The notes under the pieces are model-generated. The model saw only the letters and a list, made by a program, of their open reading frames with translations, was not told the DNA's origin and did no database searches. From contig CALFQW010000113.1 in NCBI GenBank assembly GCA_937919305.1, positions 1 through 6,416 of the forward strand: a DNA stretch of 6,416 nt, in the 5' to 3' direction. This DNA comes from an uncultured Candidatus Saccharibacteria bacterium. GTDB lineage: Bacteria > Patescibacteriota > Saccharimonadia > Saccharimonadales > Saccharimonadaceae. Positions within the stretch are counted from its first letter, which is position 1; each line of letters begins with the position of its first letter. Below, piece by piece: positions 5,596 through 6,416 of this stretch. The position numbers and the translations under genes are program-made.

Positions 5596-6416
5596 CAACC
5601 TTTTTGTATTTGAAGCGATAGGTACTAGATGGTGGATTGAAAATCTCGATCAAAGGCCCATCCCTGCAGTAGTCCAGGACAACATCCTGGAGTATGTGCA
5701 GCAGTTCGACGAGAGATACTCGCGTTTCAAGCAAAAATCTTTTGTTTCGCTACTCCAGCGGGGCGAGAGAATCTCTGATCCACCTTCAGAATTCATAGAT
5801 ATATTGCGGTTTGCACGAGATCTATATCACGCGTCGGACGGCCAGTTCAACGTTTCTATCGGCGGAAAACTTCATGCCCAGGGATATGGTAAACGCGCTG
5901 ATGCTGCGCCGACATATAGTAATCCATGGAAATACATACACTTTGAAAAACGAGAAGTATATCTCGATGAGGAAATGATGATTGATATAGGCGGGTTTGG
6001 TAAAGGCTGGCTCATCGATAAAATATCTTCACTGCTCTCAGGATCAAATATCAATCAATATATTGTCAACGGAGGGGGATATATGTATGTGTGTTCGAAT
6101 CTTCCGATTTCTATCGCTATCGAGGATCCACACGACTCTGAAAAAATGTATGGCAAACGTCAAATCAGCAATCAAGCACTAGCAGTTAGCTCACATGACA
6201 AGCGTTTCTGGTACGATCAAGCTACTAAGCGCAGTCATATTCAGTCAATCGAAGACAAATCTCAGATCACCGATCCGCCTAAAGGAGTTATTGTTACAGC
6301 GCAAAACGCAACATTAGCCGATGCGATCGCGACTGTGCTAATGCTTGATCCTGGTCTTGCGACCAATCTGCACCAGAAATATAATTTTCAGTCAAAAATA
6401 AGTATTAAGAATTATA
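5579..6416 (+). CDS. apbE: ApbE-type FAD:protein FMN transferase, 3' end outside window
   Basis: An open frame of 279 codons runs off the right edge; most of the usual domain is present. ApbE enzymes transfer FMN from FAD to a Thr/Ser of FMN_bind domains in a Mg-dependent reaction. Visible motifs in order are FEAIGTRWWIE (11-21; the N-terminal 'GT-x-hydrophobic' strand), FDERYSRFKQKS (43-54), the D136-I-G-G-F-G-K-G-W-L-I-D147 motif equivalent to DLGGIAKGYAVD, N164-GGG (the N-x-GGD region, but with Tyr168 where Asp/Asn is usual), SHI (219-221) where HIIDPxTG is expected but DPxTG is not recognisable, and A247-D248-A-I-A-T252, the metal-binding AD-x-x-AT motif. There is no signal peptide or lipobox from any in-frame start (ATG 5579, 5567, 5555 or GTG 5546; a stop at 5537-5539 closes the frame). 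ATG 5579 is chosen because homology begins soon after it; no strong Shine-Dalgarno supports any choice. It overlaps its presumed substrate gene by 17 nt. Confidence 0.88.
   Translation, partial: MTQEHNNLFVFEAIGTRWWIENLDQRPIPAVVQDNILEYVQQFDERYSRFKQKSFVSLLQRGERISDPPSEFIDILRFARDLYHASDGQFNVSIGGKLHAQGYGKRADAAPTYSNPWKYIHFEKREVYLDEEMMIDIGGFGKGWLIDKISSLLSGSNINQYIVNGGGYMYVCSNLPISIAIEDPHDSEKMYGKRQISNQALAVSSHDKRFWYDQATKRSHIQSIEDKSQITDPPKGVIVTAQNATLADAIATVLMLDPGLATNLHQKYNFQSKISIKNY

Noticed and set aside
5997..6182. Short open frame overlapping the apbE region
   Set aside because: It lies in another frame of the ApbE coding sequence, which carries the recognisable family motifs.

Overview
The window is a densely packed, single-strand (+) gene cluster of about 45% GC (estimated by eye) from a bacterium using standard stop codons: the response regulator ends in TGA, and Trp is TGG throughout. 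The small, Lys- and Ile(ATA)-rich proteins, the very tight or overlapping gene spacing, and the family combination (two-repeat MMPL transporter, DUF2177 membrane protein, short HAMP-less histidine kinase, FMN-binding protein plus ApbE) suggest a Candidate Phyla Radiation organism, most likely Candidatus Saccharibacteria (TM7). That placement is inference from the look of the proteins. TGA used as a stop argues against the code-25 lineages (Absconditabacteria, Gracilibacteria).

Left part (1-3345). The window opens inside the 3' end of an NAD(P)-binding (atypical SDR/NmrA-like) oxidoreductase. Seventeen bases later comes a 785-residue MMPL/RND-type transporter, then a four-helix DUF2177 membrane protein (5 nt gap, ribosome binding site inside the transporter gene), then a cytosolic thioredoxin with a WCPPC active site (27 nt gap). 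These four probably form one transcription unit. No terminator was found among them.

Right part (3346-6416). After an 83-nt spacer carrying a small dyad comes a second, even tighter block: an OmpR-family response regulator, its membrane histidine kinase (ATGA, 4-nt overlap), a membrane-anchored FMN-binding domain protein (TAATG, 1-nt overlap) and an ApbE-type FAD:protein FMN transferase (17-nt overlap). ApbE runs off the right edge without a stop.

How it may work together. ApbE is the enzyme that covalently attaches FMN to FMN_bind-type domains, so the last two genes look like a substrate and modifier pair. A two-component system is translationally coupled directly to that pair. It may control an extracytoplasmic flavin-based electron-transfer protein or sense its redox state. 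The neighbouring thioredoxin and NAD(P)-binding protein fit a redox theme, but that link is only contextual. The most unusual points are the lack of any export signal on ApbE although its presumed target is outside the membrane, the divergence of two ApbE motifs, and a putative Ser rather than Thr FMN acceptor in the target.
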